Shown here: piece by piece, positions 37,430-49,100 of the stretch
How positions within the stretch are numbered: the stretch's first letter is position 1
Layout of the letters: every line of letters starts with the position of its first letter
Assembly (NCBI GenBank): GCA_934045905.1
Contig: OW203766.1
Location: forward strand, 25,104,309 to 25,168,308
Origin: Leuctra nigra
Taxonomy: Eukaryota; Arthropoda; Insecta; Plecoptera; Leuctridae
Length of the DNA stretch: 64,000 nt
Reading direction: 5' to 3'
Made by a program: the position numbers and the translations under genes
Notes under the pieces: generated by a model
Seen by the model: the letters and a program-made list of their open reading frames with translations, nothing else
What the model was told of the DNA's origin: nothing
Database searches by the model: none

Positions 37430-39872
37430 ATGGGAATTAGGGGTTTAGAGACATTTTTGGAAAAACAATGTCCAAATGGGTCTCGACTAGTAAGCATCAA
37501 AGGGCTAGTTGATAAATACAAGCGAGACAGGAATACGGATACAGCGTTAGTTGTGGTTGATGGAATATGTTGTCTTTTATATCTTTTGTCTGTTGATTAT
37601 TCCGACGGTATTCTTGGAGGACAACTTACAAAATATGTGCGTCGAATTGAAAACTTTGTGAATGCTTTCAAAGCAATTGGCATTACCCTTGTTCCCTTTT
37701 TTGATGGAAGTGTAGATGAACGTAAACGTCCAGTTTGGATTAGCAGGCGCTCAAATGCCGTTAAGGACATGCATATGATATTTGATGCTTTGCATACAGG
37801 CAAATTAACTGCGGAAGATGAGGAACTAATGATTATACTGCCTTCTTACATTGACATACTTGCTGTATACGTATTTAAACATGTATGCAAATGTGATGCT
37901 AGGATTTCGGTTCGAGATTGTGACGAAGAGATTGCCTCTTTTGCAAAAGAAAACAGCTGTTTCGCTATTCTTGGCCAAGACACGGATTTTGTTATTTACG
38001 AAGGTGCAGATTTTTACTTGTCGATGAAGAACCTGAACTTACGTAAAATGCAGACTGTGTTCTACGACCGCTCGGCATTTGCTGATTTTCTGCGAATTCC
38101 TCTTTGGCACCTGCCATTAGTTGCGACTCTCTGTGGAAATGATATAGTTTCTGCAGATATTCTCAAGGTGAGGGTGAATAATATTAAACAAGTTGGATAT
38201 TCTCCAAAATAAAAAAGGACCAGTCAGATTTAGCTAACGATCCTCAAGTTTTGTTCAAACCTCATTTGGTTAATATTCATTCAATACCAATTTTCATTTT
38301 TTGCTAAAAATAATTATTTAGGTTCTATGGCAGAATTGTCAACATATTTTTGTAATGTTCAATGTAATGTACAGGAGGTAGGCTCTAAGAATTCATATCA
38401 AAGTGATCTATTAAAATGTTTGTTGAAATAGAAACGATATCTTTTACCAAAAGCCGTCAGTGGACAGTGATTAATTTCACCGTATTAAATAAATACCTCT
38501 TTGTCTTTACATTACTTTACTTTATGTTGTTTGTAGGGCTGTGCAAGTTTCGAAAATTCTCAACGAGATTAAAGAAGATCACGATTAAACTCCTTCTCGA
38601 TCAAATGTTCAAATTTCCATCTCAAATTTCAAGTCTCGAGCATATCGTTTGAGCCAAAGAGATTTCAAATGTTTTAATAATTTTACAGTTCCTAGTTACT
38701 AACTACAGCACACTAACTTTCTTTGTACCTACCTCAATTAGAAATTCCATGAATTTAAGTTGTTGCTTTATGTAAAAAACACACTGTTTTATGTATGTTT
38801 ATGTAAACAAATGTTATTATTTTGTGTAGCTGGAAAATTTACATTGGAAAATTTACCAAATTTACATTCTCGGTCTCAAAGATAAAGTATCTCGCTCGAT
38901 CTTGTTGGACTTTTTTAAAATAATCTCGATCTCGCTCGACATGGAAAATTTCAATCTCGCACAGCCCTAGTTGCTTGTAGGTATTTTATTTATTTTATTT
39001 GTAGCAGGCAGGCTTAGTTGGTGAATAAAACAAGAGGCTAGATTAAGGCTAGATGCATATTATACCTACCTGAAATCTTTTCAGGAGTTTCATTCTCGTG
39101 AGTGTCAAGAGCCTCAATATCGAGGGAGAGATTATGTCCCATTCGCAATAAAAGTACAAGATGTTGCCAATTACATACGTGGAAAGCATTTCGATAGAGA
39201 GTTGACGCCTCTTTCATTATCTACGATATCTCGGGATATCAACGGCACCGACTCTCTAACAGCTCTCATTGACAGCAGCGTACAGAGTTATCTTCCTCAA
39301 CCAGACGTACCGGAGACAGGTAGGTCCATTGTCATTTAATAATTGAACTTGGAAAACTCTCATTAAATGGCTTAAATCATGGAAGACCACATTTTTTCTT
39401 TTAGATTATCCATCAGTAAAACAGAGTACTGTAAATTAATTTTCCGATGAAAACAAGGGAAATCTTGCTGGAAATCAATAGAGTGAAAATATGAAATATC
39501 ACAAAATAAGTTGAACAGTGATCAAATTTTCTTGTGATAGTTGGATAATTATATTTAAAATATGTATTTATTTAGTTCCAGAAACGAACTGGTGCAAGAT
39601 ACTGTCCTTGGCACGGCGACGGCACATGTCTGGTGATATTTCTGGCATGTACCTTATTATGATTGGATCTCCCTTTGAATTATGTGCTGCTTTGGAGGAC
39701 TTCCGACTCCGCGATCTCCCGTCGTCAGCAACACTGCTCCTGCCCCTCCGACAGAGAATCTACGGGATTCTCCTGAAGGAGAAGGAGGGGGAGCGGGATG
39801 TGAAGGAGTGGTGTGTCGATGGGGAGATAGAGGAGGAGTGGGAGAAGACAATTACCCCCATCTTCGCTGAAG
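37430..39872 (+). CDS. XPG/FEN-like domain protein, FAM120-related, array unit 3
   Basis: Exons 37430-38167, 39085-39319 and 39576-39872 join in phases 0 and 1 for about 423 aa. It starts MGIRGLETFLEKQC. Acidic residues of the XPG/FEN fold are all present: VVDG, FFDG, RDCDEEIASFA, GQDTDFVIY and CGND. Exon 2 ends SSVQSYLPQP, which lines up with the SYLLPGQ segment of human FAM120B. Exon 3 carries LRQRIYGILLKE and VKEWCVDG, matching IRQRVYSLLLED and VKEWFV of FAM120B. The donor gaag/gtaaga is intact. As in unit 2, a short intron ending ttattacag could lead to VIVGKVNK and a stop, with AATAAA right after; otherwise the frame stops at 39907. Intron 1 holds a hAT element and the 3' flank a 5S-type SINE. 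Confidence 0.88.
38534..38969. mobile_element. hAT-like MITE in unit 3 intron 1
   Basis: Ends tagggctgtgc and gcacagcccta are perfect inverted repeats. The flanking 8-mers gttgtttg (38526-38533) and gttgcttg (38970-38977) match at 7 of 8. The inside is built of repeated ctcgat and ctcaa stretches. Confidence 0.85.
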
Positions 39873-40107
39873 GTAAGACATTTTTAAAATGTGAATCAGC
39901 ACAATAGGGAATTCTTTTATTACAGTTATTGTTGGCAAAGTGAATAAATAACATAAAATTGGAACTAAATTATTTCTTTTAACTTACTAATATGAAATGG
40001 GAGAGAAGGCGTGTTGCATCTTGAACTAGAAATCAGTGTGAAAATCTACTCATGAATTCTCCGTGAATATAACTATGCTGTTTTAGAATGAAGGCAAGAA
40101 TAACTCT

Positions 40108-40507
40108 GGTTATTCGACGGCTGGTGTGTTGGATACCTCGGTTCTCGTTAGATCACCGAGGTTAAGCAACATTGAGCGCGGTCAGCGATTGGATGGGTGA
40201 CCATTCAACTCTGCCTTGCCAGGTTGCTGCCGTTGGGCCAGAGGGACTGGGGTGTTTGGGGGTTATTGTGACGACCTCCCTCCGCCTGTTATCAGTCTCT
40301 CGACGGCGCGGGTTGTGGAGGCTCGTGCTGTGAATGTTACACCGTCCTTCGGAAGGGACGTTAAGCCGTTGGTCCCCTTGGTATCTTTCGTCAGGAGTAG
40401 GCTACATGCCGGTACCGGGTTTCCTCTCCTCCCTTCTCTATATTACATTCTCACTAGTGGAGCCCCGGTTCTGTTGAGAATATAGACTTAATAATAATAA
40501 AAAAATT
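40108..40507 (+). mobile_element. 5S rRNA-derived SINE
   Basis: The head reads tcggttctcgttagatcacc, then gaggttaagcaacattgagc and gcggtcagcgattggatggg. This follows the 5S rRNA gene through its internal promoter (A box, C box). An unrelated body of about 270 bp follows, including cgtccttcggaagggacgtt, and then an (aat)n tail. The corresponding site in the duplicated unit 2 flank (near 36930) lacks it, so it inserted after the duplication or conversion. Confidence 0.85.
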
Positions 40508-40857
40508 ATGATATGTGGTAGGTACTATCTGATAGCCCCATAAAAGCACGCAATCTTCAGAGTAAACAGAGAAGTGGTGATAAAAAACTACCATGTTTAA
40601 ATTTTACCGCCATATTGCTTATTACATCACATCTGCTGACGTCGTCGTACTTGAACCTTAACCTCTAAAATTATTTGTTGTGTTTACAGGTTTACACTAT
40701 TATTGATAGGTATAATTCAATATTTTGTCAACATCAGAGTGATTTTTCCATGTTTATAATGAGAAGAATCGTACTTCTGTGCAGGTGTGGAAATAGGTAG
40801 AAATTTGATATATTATTTTAATAGACATTTTAGAATTTTTAAAATTATTATTTCATT

Positions 40858-43716
40858 ATGGGAGTTCGGGGCTTAGAGACATTTTTGGAAAAACAGTGCC
40901 CACAAGCGTGTCGGCAAGTGAACATTAAAGGACTGGTTGATAAATACAAAAGAGAGAAGAATACAGGTACACTGTTGATTGTGGTTGATGGATTATCTTG
41001 TTTGCGATATCTTTATAATGATTTAAACTGGCTTTTTGGAGGACAACTTAAAGAATACGTCCGTCGAATTCAAAACTTTGTGAACGCTTTCCAAGCAATT
41101 GGCATTACCCTTGTAGTTTTCTTTGACGGAACGTCAGTGCAGCGGAAACGCCCAACGTGGATTAGGAGACGCGCAAATGCCATTAAGGATGTGTATACTA
41201 TTTTGGACACTTTGCGAAAAGGTCAACTACTAACTGCTGATGATGAGAAACTGTTGTTTACTCTGCCCTGTGGATTGGGCATATTTGCTCGATACATATT
41301 TAAACAAGTATGCAAATGTGATGTTAGGACTTCAGTTCGGGAATGTGACGAAGAGATTGCTGCTTTCGCAAGAGAAAACCGATGTTTCGCTATTCTCGGC
41401 CAAGACACGGATTATGTCATTTACGAAGGCGGAGATTTTTACTTGTCGATGAAGAACCTGAACTTATGTACAATGCAAACTCTGTGCTACGATCGGTCGG
41501 CATTTGCTTCACTCCTGCGAATTCCGCTTTGGCATCTGCCGTTAGTTGCCACTCTCTGCGGAAATGATATTGTTTCTTCAGATAGCCTCAAGGTATGCAC
41601 CTATGGTAAAGGATACTCAACAATTTTTTAGTAAATAGGTCAAGTTACAAACAAAAAAGCACACCCATTTTGTTTCGTAGTAGGTATAATGTTGTGGCAA
41701 AGCTCCCAGTCATTCAATAATTTAATTGTTAGCCCATCATATCCTACCATTTTTGTGATCTTTCTGTGCCTAAGTAGCCAGATACTTTTACCTACCGTCA
41801 TTCAGAAGCTGAAATCCAGTTTCCCATAATATCAAAATGAGGATCTGGAAAGCAACTTATGACAGTCATAACCCTAGCCTCCTAGCTTTCTTCTTAGAGT
41901 TCGTATAAAATAGTTTGCGTATTAATTTAATGCATTTGAGAACTGAAATCTCAAATCTGAAACATTTCCAGGAGTTCCATTCTCGCGAGTGTCAAGAGCC
42001 CCATTGTCGAGGGAGAGGACAGCATCCACAATACGTCACATTCTCAAGGAAGGTGCATGGTGTGGCCAATTACATCCGTCGAAAGCGTTTCGATCGAGAG
42101 CTGAAGCCTCATGCGTTGTCTACGATCGCGTGGGATGTCTTCCGTAATGAATTCCAAGGTGGTCTCATTGAAAGCAGTGTACAGAGCTATCTTCCACAGC
42201 CGGATTTACCAGAGACAGGTATTGTTATGTTTAATAATAATTGATTACCTACATACCAAGGGATGGCTGACAGTTATCACACATGGCATTTGCGGCATAC
42301 TGCAGTAGAGAGCATGCATGGTAGTCTCAATTGATTGATTAGATAGGTAGGTTGAATTAATGGTTCCCGGAAAATCTAAAATTAATAAGTCTGTTGAAAA
42401 ATTAAAAAAAAGATCTGAAAAAAATAACCACCATATTAAAAGGCAAACGGAAGCAAACAGGAATCACACGGTTAGTCAGAGCGGTTTTTTGAAATTTTGT
42501 CTTCCCACTTAATCATTTTAAAAAATCAGATAGTAACGACCCATTACAGCCTAAAAGACTAAATAAATCCGTAAACTGCATAACTTTATGACCTCTGGTG
42601 CGACCTCAAAGTGTTAAATACGATTATTTTACTAAAAATATCGTATTTAACACTTTGAGGTCGTACCAGAGGTCATAATGAACTCCAGTGTGCGGCATTA
42701 TTTAGTCTATTGGTATGTTATGGGTCGTTACTATCTGATTTTTTAAAATTATTTACTAGTGGGAAGACAAAATTTCAAAGAAACGCTCTGACAAACCGTG
42801 CGATTCCCGTTCGCATCCGTTTGCCTCTTAAGCCCCATTTACACGGTGCAATTTCTGGAACAACTTCTGTGACACAGAGGTTCTGCTCGTGCGCAGTATC
42901 ACTTTTGAGATGATAAAGGAAATCTGCACATGTGCAGAACTTTTGTGACACAGAAGTTGTCCAAGAAATTGCACCGTGTAAATGGGGCTTTAGGTATACA
43001 TTTATTTAATATTTGTTTCATATTTACTTATCACATTGTAGGTACCTACCTAACCTACCTAATAATATATTAAAAGTGTGCTGTCCTTTTACATTTTTCA
43101 ATGCATAATATTTCACCCAAACTATCAATCGATACCTAGGTATCGGTAGGTATATTGGAAGGTTTTATGCAAATTTGTTAATGTTTTTGACAATTCTTTA
43201 TTTGGTAGGTAAGGTATCAACTACCTATAAAATAAATATTTTTTGTATATTATTTTTTCGTTGGCAGCTGTGAATAGCGATACATTCTTTTTTGAATAGT
43301 GTATCTACTTATTAATATTGTGCAAACAGCCTTTCTCTAAAATAAAAATGAATAGGTATTGATTATTAATATTATTTAGAAAAGTGATTCTGTTTTCAAG
43401 AAGTGTATCTGTTTAGTTCCAGAAACAAACTGGTGCAAGATCCTGTCCATGGCACGTCAACGACACGTGTCCGGTGAAATCAGCGCCATGTACTCGGTCA
43501 TGGTTGGAGCTCCGTTTGAGTTGTGCACCGGATTGGAAGACTTCCGACTCTGCGATCTGCCGTCGGCAGCAGCACTTCTCCGACCCCTCCGACAGAGGGT
43601 CTACGGGATTCTCCTCAAGGAGAAGGAGGGGGAGCGGGACGTGAAGGAGTGGTGTGTCGATGGGGAGATAGAGGAGGAGTGGGAGAAGTCGATTGCCCCC
43701 ATCTTCTCTGAAGAAG
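40858..43716 (+). CDS. XPG/FEN-like domain protein, FAM120-related, array unit 4
   Basis: Exons 40858-41592, 41972-42218 and 43417-43716 join in phases 0 and 1 for about 427 aa. It is the best preserved unit. The N-domain has VVDG (D44), FFDG (D90), ECDEEIAAFA (acidic 164-166), GQDTDYVIY (D183, D185) and CGND (D237), the spacing expected of FEN/XPG metal ligands. Exon 2 contains VHGVANYIRRKRFD and SSVQSYLPQP; exon 3 contains LEDFRLCDLPSAAALL, LRQRVYGILLKE and VKEWCVDG. The donor gaag/gtaagc follows; unspliced reading stops after EEGKHF at 43730. The acceptor used by the tiny exon of units 2 and 3 is changed here (ttaccg). No later exon was recognised before unit 5. Role by family: possible RNA- or DNA-binding PIN-like protein or coactivator; nuclease activity is only suggested by the residues. 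Confidence 0.88.
42442..42827. mobile_element. Long fold-back MITE, family A, copy 2 (unit 4 intron 2)
   Basis: Sister of 11529-11957: aggcaaacggaagcaaac, gtcttcccac, agatagtaacgacc and cctcaaagtgttaaatacg all return inverted. The ends are next to TTAA on the left (about 42437) and TTAA on the right (42828). Confidence 0.8.
42831..42989. mobile_element. PIF/Harbinger-like MITE, TTA target
   Basis: Perfect inverted ends agccccatttacacggtgca and tgcaccgtgtaaatggggct, with tta on both sides (42828-42830, 42990-42992). Gtgacacaga and acaactt are mirrored inside. It directly abuts the fold-back element on its left. Confidence 0.88.
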
Positions 43717-44274
43717 GTAAGCATTTTTGAAGTCTTATAGACAATTCTCTTATTACCGTTTAATGTTGAAGAAACAAATTAATTGTACCTACTTTTCTAG
43801 CAAGAAATGGGTAAAAGTTAAATTAATTAATGTATGTATTTTGTCGTAAATAGGCATGAAAAATACCACAGGGGTTAAGTCAGACTCAGTTTTCTGTTCT
43901 ACCATAATCAGCAGAATGTACATGATTTATTTAGAGAAGGCCTTTTGCAATATGAAAAGATCAAATGTGGCTTTTAAGCTGCGAATCAGCACATGAATCC
44001 TTTGTGTATGTTTTAGGATTAATGAAAGAACTAAAATCAGTACTCATTTGTGGGCTGGGCATGAGTCCTAATCTCTTCCACTTATTTAAACCTAGGCCTT
44101 GAAAACATTTTGAAGTACTATTGTAGTCTTACATGTTTTTAATACAATTGTTCAAACTGCAAAATGTACAGATTTTTTTTCCCCAGCAACAAATAAAAAG
44201 TTTCTGTTACAAAAATAAGTAATAACATACTTAGCTGGTTTACAAGTAATAACTAATATAAGTAGGCCTTAGAC

Positions 44275-45802
44275 CAGGGTTCGGCAACCTTTTTTGGTGA
44301 AGGAGCCAATTTCCCAAAAATTAATAAATTAGATAATAATTTGAGACGCAAGTAGAGGCAATCAAATATATAGGCTGTTCAATTTACGCTTACAACGCCG
44401 TTAGGGTGTAAATAAGCAGCACCATCCAGACCTTCCATCTGAATTCACACTTTGCCAACCTAAACTCTCAAAAAAAAATCCGCTAACTTGAATGTGCCAC
44501 CTAGTTCTAGCTGATTTTCATTTTGTTGTGTTGGTGCTAGCGTAGTACATCATTTTCGTTGCCATCTTCACCACCAAAATCATTGTACAGAAGATTTGAA
44601 CAAACTATAATACAGCGAAAATTATATCTTCAATTACTAGTTTATTTTGATATTTTGACGAAGCCCTTTGGTTGTTACGAACGCAGGGCGTTTTTTTTAG
44701 AATTTCAACAATTTAAAAGTGATTTTGGGACCCTTAATTAAATGAACAAACTGAATCAAATAACCTTTCAATTGTTGCCCCGCAGGGCGTTATTTTTGGA
44801 ATTCCAATAATTTAAAGTGATTCTGGGACTCTATAATTAACAAACTAAATCAAATGACCTTCAAATTGTTGCCCCGCAGGGCCCTCATTCACGTACATTG
44901 TCCTTATCCTTGCCTACCCCGGGGTAGCCTACCACTTGCTTACCACCTCGGGGTAGCGAATGACACATTCGTATTCACGAAGCAGTGGTATCTTGGTGGT
45001 AGGTCACTGCCTACTTGAAATTTGAATAGTGTAAATAGAACGTAAATTTTAAGTAGGCAGTGGATTATTCCACCAATCAGATTCAAATATCATTTTCTGC
45101 GCGCGTGCATTTGTCTTTATTAAAACTAGTGACAGTTCAATTCCAAACGATAAACTATACAAATACGGAACGAAATGTGTTAGTTCAATAAAATCTGGTG
45201 CAACAATAGTTTTCTACGGTGAATTCAGTGCTAACTTAACTCTACAACATAAAAATATGAAGTTTATTACTTATATCTAGTGTTTAAGAAAATGTTTTGG
45301 AGGTTATATGGTCCATGGATTGACTTACTAGAACCAATAATACTATCCGATATTGTGTGGAATGACTAAATAAACATGAACTAACATAGAAAACGTAAGT
45401 AAAAGACAAATTAGATACAATAAACACACAACACAGCTGATCAGATGACGACGCGAAGGAATTACTTCAAACAGTTGTTTTGACAGACATGTCAAGTTAA
45501 AAATGGCCGCCAATAAGTTACCACCAACTTCAAACTTGGTTACCACGGCTTACCCCTGCCTCGAGGTAGGGGTAGACTCTACCCCGGGGTAAGACATGAT
45601 AACTTCTTCGTGAATACCGATACCACTGCCACCCGGTCTACCACGCCTTACCACTCGCTATCATGGCTTACCCCATGTACGTGAATGAGGGCCCAGGGCG
45701 TTTATTTTTTCCGAATTTTCAAATTTTTCGATTCCAGATCTTAATTTAAATTATAAAGAGCCTCTCAAGAACCGCCAAGGAGCCGCAGGTTGCCGACCCC
45801 TG
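44275..45802. mobile_element. hAT element between units 4 and 5, with nested insert
   Basis: Ends cagggttcggcaacc and ggttgccgacccctg are inverted with one mismatch. The 8-mer ccttagac flanks both sides (44267-44274, 45803-45810). Inside, two units of about 110 bp (ttgccccgcagggcgtt, then ggaattccaataatttaaag and ttctgggac) repeat in tandem. A second element interrupts it at about 44880-45693. Confidence 0.9.
44880..45693. mobile_element. Nested inverted-repeat element with 'gggccctcattcacgtacat' end
   Basis: The ends are gggccctcattcacgtacat and atgtacgtgaatgagggccc. Subterminal taccccggggtag and ctaccccggggtaa are also mirrored. It splits a gccccgcagggcg unit of the surrounding hAT. No transposase is visible. 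Confidence 0.8.
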
Positions 45803-46115
45803 CCTTAGACAAAATAGCCAAGGGCTATTATTACGTCTAAGCAAGTACCTTCTTACCTTGTACCTTGTACCTTCTTGTATTACCTATGTAGTACCTGCTA
45901 TGTATTATTGAGCTATATTCAGTTTTCTAACACTTCTACATGACTGCAGCGGAGTATGAGAAAATTACAAGTTGGCCGCAAGGTATTTCTAAATTACCTT
46001 GGGTGCTGGTTGGTATGGCCTAGGAAAGAACAAAGTGTGGGAACTGGGAGTGTGTGGCTGGAGAGCTTAGTGACACTACAAGACGTTATAGTTGGTGATA
46101 GTTTCCTGCCTGAAT

Positions 46116-49100
46116 ATGGGAATTAGAGGCTTTGGAATATTTGTGGACTCGAAATATCCTGACATTTGTCGCCCAGTACGCATTAAGGGTCTTGTTGACA
46201 AATATAAGCGAGACAATGGCACAGAAAGCGCTTCGGTTATGGTGGATGTATGGTCGTGTCTGATGTATTTATATGGTTCATTGAATTCTATCTTTGGAGG
46301 CCAGTATAAAGAATTTGTGACTCGACTCCAAAATTTTGTCAATGCTTTCAAGGCAATTGATGTTGACATCATCTTTTATTTTGATACATTTGTGAAGCAG
46401 AGAGATTTCGATGCCTGGACATTAAACCGATCAGATGATGTGCAGAGAACCAATGACATTTTTGACAAATTGTCGGAAAATACTGAATGTGACTTTGACA
46501 GATTTCCATGCGGGCTCTTGCAAATTGCTGCATACATATTTAAATATTGCTGCGATTGTGATGTTAGGAAAGCGCAAAATGAGGGCAACAAACATTTGGC
46601 TGGTTTTGCTCGAGAAAATGCCTGTTTTGCCATCCTTGCACAAGACACTGAGTATTTTATCAAAGAAGGCAAACATTTGTCTTTGTCAATGAAATACTTG
46701 GACTTGGCTAAAATGCAAACCGTGTGCTACGATCGATCTGCACTTCCGGAAGTTCTTGGGATTCCGCAGCAGCACCTCCCGCTATTTGCAACGCTCTGTG
46801 GAAATCACATTGTCAAGTCTTATACTCTCAAGGTATGACAATGAATGATAATTTTTTTCGAAGATCTTTGATTAGGTACTACATTAATAGAATGGTATTT
46901 ATTTTAGGATTTCTAGTTGGAATCAAATCTTAAGGTGGTGCAAGCGCGAGCAATTTTGCCGTTTGTTGCAGGCACTTTTTTGGATACGATTGGAGATAAA
47001 ATGGGTTGACGAAATGTTTTGAAATTTTAAACATTATTAGACAAAAGACAAACTTAGGGTTATAACTTGGTACATTTTTAATGTTTTGCTTTATTAATTA
47101 GTAATTAATAATGGTTGATTTTTGGTGAAAAATGGTCTATTTTCTTGTCTCGCTGGGTGCCGTATGAAATTTAATTATAAAAATGTTCCAAGTGATAACC
47201 CTAAGATTGTCTTTTATCTAATAGTGATTAAAAGTACCTAGTTTAATATTGTTTGGCGGGTTTGGTCTCCAATCGTATCGGAAATTTTATTGTTTTGCGC
47301 GGTTTTGTTGAATAACCGGCGCCTAATTAATAAGGCACGAAGCAAAAATGAAAAAGTGATTCTAATTATACAATCAGACTGATCATGAATCAAGTGAACA
47401 TCCTATCTAAGTTACACACACTTATGAACAGTGGCGTCGGAACCGGGGGGGGCAGCAGGGGCACGTGCCCCCCCTAGACGTCTGAAGGGGGGGCAAGAGT
47501 AACAATCTGCCCCCCCTGGCAACGCACAATATATTTTAAAAGGTCTGAATATCAAAAAAAATCGCTGCGCGGCATTGTTGTTACCTAATGTCATGTGAGA
47601 GTCTTCTTACGAAATTCAATTGATTTTGTTATTTTACACCAAAATCATTTAACACTGCCTAGAGTAATAAAGTTTGAGAAAATCGCTGCGGGGCATATTT
47701 ACATGAACATTCCTGATATAAGTGAATGATTAACCTTTGTTTTCTTAAAATTAAAATAAAATGCACAAAAATCATTTGAAATTCAAAAAAAATCCGCTGC
47801 GCCGCATTTTAATATGAAATGTCTGAGATTTAATTTCATAATGCATTTCAAATTGGACCTATTGTGAATGTGAAAAAATGCGGAGATATCATCCAAAACT
47901 AATCACTTTTCAAGTGCATATTACCTACTTATATAATTTTATGACACATTTTCCACACATATTTTTTTAATCACTTTTTTTGGCAGTCCTGACGTGAAGT
48001 GGATCGGATCCAATTTACCAACAAATAATGTCGTCCATTTATTTGTTCAGAGAAAGATCGGTTTAAAAAGTGTGAAATCACATAGAAACGCTCCAAATTC
48101 ATTCTTGAAATTCAAAATTTTCCCGGGGCTGTGCGCTCCGGACCCGCATTGTGCTGGGGGGCCCTCCCTCCAGACCCCCCATTGTTTCCTTTGGCAATCG
48201 TGTTTCCCACACACATAGTCATTTACTGTATTATTTTCTCCCTTACAATTTAGTATCTAACTTACCTAGATCCTAAGCAAAGTGTGCCCCCCCTGAGAAA
48301 ATAGACTTCCGACGCCACTGCTTATGAAACAATTTTTCTCTCTCAATTTGCTAAAACGGCCGAGCGCTTGCTCACCTTAAGAGTGAGTCTACCTAAAATA
48401 CTTGATGAAATCGATGTTTTGGAGGCACTTACGTGCGACCCCTATTTTTTACCAAACGGCTTTACCGATTGTCTTCAAAGTTTCACCGATCATAGATAAA
48501 TAGTAAATCTGTGCCTCTATAGTGGCCCAAAAGTATTAATTTTTGTTTAGTTATTTCAGAGCAGGGGTGCCAAAAGACCCATAATTGCCCATATTAGCAC
48601 CTCCGCAACACGATAATTTTTTTAATTTTTTTTTATCACTAGAGGCACAGATTTACTCTTTATCACTATGCTGTAATAATTTAGAGACAATCGGTCAAGC
48701 CGTTAAGAAAAAAGTAGGGGCCGCCTTTTTATGTTTTTTGTGGTTTTCAATATTTGAATTAAAATAACTTACTTCGCAGCAATATATGAAACATGCAACA
48801 CCTGATTAAATGTCACGTACATGGCAACCTATCGATCGGCTATAGCTAGTGCATGTTCTTGCATTTTTAAGATTTTTTTACATCCAAATAAAAAATTTCT
48901 GCAAGTCTCTCTTAATTGATGTAATATTTGCAATGACCCCACTAATTCTATAGGAACCCTAAGAGATACGACTTCCGAGAACTTCACTTGACATTATCTC
49001 TTGCTCAGACTCTTACTAATTGGACGCTTTGAAATAGTGTCAGATATTTTATTTCAGCTTGAGAGTTCAATTCAATAGGTAATGCTGAAAGTTGATATTT

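Noticed and set aside
40216..40485. 89-codon open frame
   Set aside because: It lies wholly within the 5S-derived SINE.
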